Assembly: GCA_008636095.1 (NCBI GenBank)
Contig: VSJD01000157.1
Span: 1 to 10,000, forward strand
Source of the DNA: Kiritimatiellota bacterium
Lineage (GTDB): Bacteria; Verrucomicrobiota; Kiritimatiellia; JAAZAB01
DNA: 10,000 bases
Direction of reading: 5' to 3'
Every line of letters starts with the position of its first letter. Positions within the stretch are counted from its first letter, which is position 1. Below are positions 6,143-10,000 of the stretch, one piece after another. The position numbers were made by a program, and so were the translations under genes. The notes beneath the pieces are model-generated. The model was not told the DNA's origin and searched no databases. It saw only the letters and a program-made list of their open reading frames with translations.

Positions 6143-7336
6143 ATGTTCACTTACAACATCATGGATTTTGGAGCGGTCGCGGACGGGAAGTTTAAAAACA
6201 CGCAGGCCATCCAGAATGCGATTGACGCGTGCCATCAGGCCGGTGGAGGAATGGTTCTTTGTGGCCCCGGATCTTTCCTGACCGGTTCGCTGGCACTCAA
6301 GAGCAATGTGGAATTACATCTGATGCCGGGGTGCAGAATTGTGGGCAGTCCCAGCTTGGACGATTATGAGGATTTGGTTGCGCCCGGCTTTATCGGGAAT
6401 AATGGCCCGGAGAAAAGCATCACGAGTTTGATTCGCGCGATTGAGGCGGAGAATATCGCCATCACGGGTCCCGGCGAGATTAACGGGTCGGGATTGGCGT
6501 TCTATGACGCCCGCAGTGCGGATGCCTCCGGTAAGATGAGCAAGCCCCCCACGCCCCGGCCGCGGATCGTAATGTTCTACAAATGCCGTCATGTTCTTCT
6601 TGAGGATACTTCGTTCATTGATTCGCCCTGCTGGACCTGCTGGCTGATGAAGTGCCAGGAAGTGAACGTTCATCGCGTTAATATCCGCGGCGACCGGCGG
6701 ATGCGGAACAATGACGGCATTGATATTGATTCGTGCCGTAATGTGACCGTCAGCGACAGTTTCTTTGATACCGAAGACGACTGTCTGGTTGTGCGCGCCA
6801 TCCAGCAGATGTATGACACGCCGGCCGTGTGCGAGAACATTACTGTGAACAACTGTGTTCTCGACAGCGAATGCAAGGGAATTCTGATTGGCTGTCCGGG
6901 CGATGGAGTGATTCGCAATTGCACGTTCAGCAATCTGGTCATCAACAATGCCGCCAAAGGGATCGCGATTGAACACCCCAAGTGCTACCTGCCGAAGGGC
7001 AGCCGTGGAAGCGCGGATATTCATGACATTATGTTTTCAAATATGACCATTAACTGCAGTTTGCGAGATCCGAAAAATCCGATAAGGGTGTATGTTGAAG
7101 AGGGCGTTGAGTTGAAAAGGCTGGCTAATTTAAGTTTTTCCAACATGCGGATAAAAAGCGGCGGACCATGCCTGGTGCAGGGAAGCCGGGAAACAACCAT
7201 CCAAAACGTAAGTTTCAGCAACGTTGAAATAGAGACTTCCGGTGAGGATGCCGTTATCTGCCGTAACTGCCAGGGCGTGAAGTTTGCCAACGTCAATCTA
7301 TCCAATCAGACTGAACCGATTCCCCGCGTTAAATGA
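6143..7336 (+). CDS. GH28-like (polygalacturonase-type) parallel beta-helix protein
   Basis: This 397-residue protein has the GH28 layout. It opens with the entry motif YNIMDFGAVADGKFKNTQAIQNAID (4-28) and GGGMVLCGPG (34-43). GPGEINGSG (109-117) follows, then repeated right-handed beta-helix coils ending in short N/S-rich turns. Three catalytic-type aspartates are kept, in NND (D191) and EDD (D212, D213). The GHG histidine region reads SECKGILIG (242-250) and the RIK region reads AKGIAIEH (271-278), so His and the Arg-x-Lys pair seem absent. GH28 enzymes hydrolyse galacturonic or rhamnogalacturonan linkages with inversion. This protein may have other specificity or altered catalysis. No signal peptide precedes the helix, unusual for GH28 but in line with a cytoplasmic role. 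AAGGAAGGAT at 6124-6133 supports ATG 6143. Confidence 0.75.
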   Translation: MFTYNIMDFGAVADGKFKNTQAIQNAIDACHQAGGGMVLCGPGSFLTGSLALKSNVELHLMPGCRIVGSPSLDDYEDLVAPGFIGNNGPEKSITSLIRAIEAENIAITGPGEINGSGLAFYDARSADASGKMSKPPTPRPRIVMFYKCRHVLLEDTSFIDSPCWTCWLMKCQEVNVHRVNIRGDRRMRNNDGIDIDSCRNVTVSDSFFDTEDDCLVVRAIQQMYDTPAVCENITVNNCVLDSECKGILIGCPGDGVIRNCTFSNLVINNAAKGIAIEHPKCYLPKGSRGSADIHDIMFSNMTINCSLRDPKNPIRVYVEEGVELKRLANLSFSNMRIKSGGPCLVQGSRETTIQNVSFSNVEIETSGEDAVICRNCQGVKFANVNLSNQTEPIPRVK

Positions 7337-7376
7337 ATTCCGTTAAAGATGATTATTTATTGAGGAGATCGCAGCG

Positions 7377-8858
7377 ATGACGAAAAAAGAGCGGATTAAG
7401 ATAGGCTGGGCGGAGGTGGATATCACCCCCGAAGGAAAAATTGATCTTGCCGGACAGTATTATCATCGTGTTTCCGATGGCGTTCATTCGCGTCTTTCGG
7501 CAACGGCGTTGGCCCTCGAATCGGAAGGCGGCGCACAGGCTGTCATGGTAACGCTGGACCTGGTCGGTTTTCGAAGCGATTTTCAGGAGGAGTTGCGCGC
7601 GCTGTTGCGTCCCCGGTTGCCGGAGTTGGACCTCGCGCGTATTTTTCTGAATGTCATCCATACCCATAACGCGCCCGGTGTAGAACTGATACGCGGAATC
7701 GGCTGGCTGACGCAACTACCGGATGTGTTATCGGCCGCGGACTACCGTGCCTTTCTGCTTGAAAAAATCAGCGTAGCGGTCATCAGCGCGTGGCGCAACC
7801 GCAAGCCCGGCGGCGTCGCCAACGCGCTTGGCTTTGCACGCGTGGGGCATTGCCGCCGGGCAGTGTATGCCGATGGCACCGCCGAAATGTATGGACGCAC
7901 CGACCGCGCCGATTTCGTTGGTATGGAAGGAGGGGAAGATTCCGGGGTTGAACTGTTGTTCACGTTTGACGAAAAAAGCGCGCCGACCGGCCTGATTCTC
8001 AACCTGGCCTGCCCGTCGCAAGTCATGGAAGCAACGTATAAAATTTCTTCCGATTTTATCGGTGAGACCAGGCGTTTGTTGAAACGGCGTTTTGGCGAAC
8101 AGTTCCATACGCTGGGGCAGATCAGCGCCGCCGGCTGCCAGTCGCCGCGCGACCTGGCCAGGAACTATAAGGGCGAACCCGATTTCTGGCATGAAGACGG
8201 TGTGACGGAAATCGGCAAGCGACTGTCGGCCGCTGTTGAAAACGTTTTTGCGTCTGCCGCCGCGAATATTAATTATACGCCGGTTCTGCGGCACAACGTA
8301 AGAACCATTTCGTTGCCGCGGCGCCGCGCATCGTACCAGGACTATCATGATGCGCAGAAGAAATTGACAGAACTTGAAGCCAAAACGCCGGAAGATGAAG
8401 CGTATCGCCGGTTCTGCGATGAAGTCCAACGGAATGAGAAGATTCACGGAGGTCACGGACCCTATGACAGCAAGTTGCATCATTTTGTTCTGATCCAGAA
8501 TAACAAAGCGGTCATTGCCAGATATCATGACCAGGAAAAACATCCTTCGTTCGAAATGGAATTACATGTTCTCCGGCTTGGGAATATCGCTTTCGCCACC
8601 AATCCCTTTGAACTCTATCTTGATTTTGGACAACAGATCAAGGCGCGGAGCGCCGCGGAACAGACTTTTATCGTCCAACTCTGCGGCGGAACCAACGGCT
8701 ATCTGCCGAGCGAGCGCGCCGAACGGCTTGGCGGTTACGGCGGATTGATAATAAACGGTAATATCGGTTCGGAGGGCGGAAAGAAACTGGTTGACGAAAC
8801 CGTAACCAGCCTTAATGCTTTATTTGCCTTGCCAGGCGGCAAGGTGATCACGGCATAG
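7377..8858 (+). CDS. Neutral/alkaline ceramidase-like protein with altered metal site
   Basis: The 493-residue protein opens with GWAEVDITPEG (10-20), the start of the neutral/alkaline non-lysosomal ceramidase domain (PF04734). IHTHNAPG (94-101) carries zinc-ligand-type H97; TNPFELYLDFG (408-418) carries E412; and GGTNGYLPSERA (437-448) carries Y442, all as in the family. The second zinc histidine, normally in an ACHP-like motif, is replaced by NLACPSQVM (209-217). The adjacent SSDFIG (224-229) does match the family's SADFPG. Ceramidases cleave the N-acyl bond of ceramide, but the PVC members of this family are abundant near glycan genes and most have unknown substrates. No signal peptide is present, unlike secreted bacterial ceramidases. 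GAGGAGA (7362-7368) supports ATG 7377. A perfect hairpin overlaps the last codons (8827-8844). Confidence 0.75.
   Translation: MTKKERIKIGWAEVDITPEGKIDLAGQYYHRVSDGVHSRLSATALALESEGGAQAVMVTLDLVGFRSDFQEELRALLRPRLPELDLARIFLNVIHTHNAPGVELIRGIGWLTQLPDVLSAADYRAFLLEKISVAVISAWRNRKPGGVANALGFARVGHCRRAVYADGTAEMYGRTDRADFVGMEGGEDSGVELLFTFDEKSAPTGLILNLACPSQVMEATYKISSDFIGETRRLLKRRFGEQFHTLGQISAAGCQSPRDLARNYKGEPDFWHEDGVTEIGKRLSAAVENVFASAAANINYTPVLRHNVRTISLPRRRASYQDYHDAQKKLTELEAKTPEDEAYRRFCDEVQRNEKIHGGHGPYDSKLHHFVLIQNNKAVIARYHDQEKHPSFEMELHVLRLGNIAFATNPFELYLDFGQQIKARSAAEQTFIVQLCGGTNGYLPSERAERLGGYGGLIINGNIGSEGGKKLVDETVTSLNALFALPGGKVITA
8827..8844 (+). other. Perfect 7-bp hairpin near the ceramidase-like stop codon
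   Basis: CCTTGCC (8827-8833) pairs with GGCAAGG (8838-8844) around loop AGGC, inside the last codons of the gene. A second tiny stem, GCCC-AAA-GGGC (8858-8868), starts at the last base of the TAG stop. No T-run follows either, so they are not terminators. They might affect mRNA stability or coupling to the next gene, or be chance. Confidence 0.3.
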
Positions 8859-8904
8859 CCCAAAGGGCGAAGCCGGATTGAATACCAGGCAATCAGGAGG
8901 CAAC

Positions 8905-10000
8905 ATGATCAATCAGAAAATTACAGCCGGATTCGTGGGATTCGGCGAAGTCAACACCCCCAGGGAGATCATTGGGAAAAAATGCCGGGAAGCCGCCGCG
9001 CTGATTGAGTCGCTCGGAATCAGCGTTCGGGCCACCGCCCCGGTTTCCGACGATCCCGCCGGAAACCAGGCGGACTGCGCCATCGCGGAATTAAAAAAGA
9101 TGGATTTTGATTTTCTGATCGTGTGCGTTGCCGGATGGATACCGTCCTGGGCGGTCATCCGCGTAATCGAGCCTTTCAAGCATAAGCCCATGCTGTTATG
9201 GGGGCTGACCGGATACCGGGAAGGGGACCGGTTCATCACCACTGCGGATCAAGCCGGAACAACGGCACTGCGCAGGCCTATGCAGGATATGAAATTCCGG
9301 TTTAAATATCTGGTTAATCGTTTGGGCGAGTCCGCACCCGCGGATGAGATCACATCATTCGCCCGAGCCGCCGCCGCTGTTGAAAAGCTGCGCCAGGCCA
9401 AAATCGGCATGGCGGGCTATCGGGACATGCGCCTCTTTGGCACGCTCTACGACGGCGTTTCGCTGAAAACACGCATTGGACCTGAAATTGAACACTTTGA
9501 CCTGCTGGAAATTGCCCAATCCATGGAGACCTTGACCGACACGGATATCGCCGCGCCGATCAGTCGCATCCGAAAGAACTGGAAATTTATTAAGGAACCC
9601 AAGCCGGAGACGCTCCGCGACACGGCGCGCCTTTACTTGGCATTGAAACGGAAAATCGAGGAACGGGGCTACGAGGCGATTTCTTATGCCGACGTGGACG
9701 GCGTCAAAAAACTCTTGAAATTCGCTCCGGCCGGCGCGCTGACCCTGTTGCATGACAACATGACCATCTGTTCGATACCAGAAAACGATTCCATGGGCGC
9801 GGTTACCCAACTGATCGTCCGGTTTCTGACCGGACAGGTCGCCGCCTACCTGGAGTTCTACGAGTTTACCCGGAACGGCGCGCTGATGGGCGTGCCGGAC
9901 TATGTTCCCGGCGAGGTCGTGAAAGGTAAAGTTACGATTCTACCCAGCGCCTTTGGAGGGTTCGGCGAGGGACTGCTGAATGTCTCAAAATTGAAGACTG
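8905..10000 (+). CDS. L-fucose/L-arabinose isomerase-family protein (3' end outside window)
   Basis: Starting at ATG 8905 the frame is open to the end of the window, giving 365 residues and no stop. A strong AGGAGG (8895-8900) lies 4 nt before ATG. The opening GFVGFGEVNTP (9-19) and an alternating alpha/beta N-terminal half (for example FDFLIVCVAGW, 75-85) fit the sugar-binding and Rossmann-like domains of FucI/AraA. The metal-site region reads IPENDSMGAVTQ (291-302) with E293, followed by LTGQVAAYLEFYEF (308-321) with E317 and E320, where E. coli FucI has an Asp. GVPDYVPGEVVKG (331-343) follows. These enzymes interconvert aldoses and ketoses with a divalent metal. The C-terminal metal-binding His would lie beyond the window. 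Whether it isomerises a fucose- or arabinose-like sugar or another substrate cannot be told here. Confidence 0.75.
   Translation, partial: MINQKITAGFVGFGEVNTPREIIGKKCREAAALIESLGISVRATAPVSDDPAGNQADCAIAELKKMDFDFLIVCVAGWIPSWAVIRVIEPFKHKPMLLWGLTGYREGDRFITTADQAGTTALRRPMQDMKFRFKYLVNRLGESAPADEITSFARAAAAVEKLRQAKIGMAGYRDMRLFGTLYDGVSLKTRIGPEIEHFDLLEIAQSMETLTDTDIAAPISRIRKNWKFIKEPKPETLRDTARLYLALKRKIEERGYEAISYADVDGVKKLLKFAPAGALTLLHDNMTICSIPENDSMGAVTQLIVRFLTGQVAAYLEFYEFTRNGALMGVPDYVPGEVVKGKVTILPSAFGGFGEGLLNVSKLKT

Noticed and set aside
6314..7024. 236-codon open frame on the minus strand
   Set aside because: It is antisense to the GH28-like gene with no family motif and no SD. It is explained by codon bias of the + strand gene.
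7728..8543. 271-codon open frame on the minus strand
   Set aside because: It lies antisense inside the ceramidase-like gene, whose motifs are clear on the + strand. The translation is Arg/Phe-rich with no recognisable domain, as expected for a shadow frame.

Overview
The window is a single-strand block of eight protein-coding genes, all on the + strand. The first is cut at its 5' end and the last at its 3' end. Gaps are short (16 to 72 nt) except for one of 177 nt. Most starts have a clear Shine-Dalgarno sequence. I see no tRNA, rRNA, CRISPR array, transposase or credible minus-strand gene. Gene types, intermediate GC and SD use suggest a bacterium of the PVC group (Lentisphaerota, Kiritimatiellota, Verrucomicrobiota or Planctomycetota). 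In those genomes Gfo/Idh/MocA dehydrogenases, URO-D-like proteins, DUF3604 PHP proteins, ceramidase-like proteins and FucI-like isomerases often cluster with sugar-degradation genes. The taxon is an inference from gene families, not from a marker gene.

Layout: (1) 2-379, C-terminal end of a Gfo/Idh/MocA-type oxidoreductase; (2) 398-1444, URO-D/methyltransferase-superfamily protein; (3) 1462-2838, unclassified glycoside-hydrolase-like protein with a CxCxxC motif; 2839-3015, the longest gap, with two small hairpins and an SD-led two-codon ORF; (4) 3016-4062, amidohydrolase-2 family metallohydrolase; (5) 4079-6070, PHP/DUF3604-type metallohydrolase with a long unassigned, propeller-like C-terminal half; 6071-6142, a strong GC-rich hairpin that reads as an intrinsic terminator on the minus strand; (6) 6143-7336, GH28-like parallel beta-helix protein lacking part of the canonical catalytic set; (7) 7377-8858, neutral-ceramidase-like protein with an altered zinc site; (8) 8905 to beyond 10000, FucI/AraA-like sugar isomerase family protein.

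Working model (inference): an intracellular pathway that processes a decorated or unusual saccharide. None of the seven proteins with a visible N-terminus has an evident signal peptide, so imported oligosaccharides or glycosides would be handled in the cytoplasm. The dehydrogenase, isomerase and amidohydrolase (possibly a lactonase-type step) fit sugar oxidation and isomerisation. The GH-like and GH28-like proteins fit glycosidic cleavage, and the PHP and ceramidase-like proteins fit hydrolysis of esters, phosphates or amides. The substrate cannot be read from the sequence. Four of the proteins belong to known folds but differ at positions that are catalytic in characterised relatives, so this may be a coherent but biochemically undescribed pathway.
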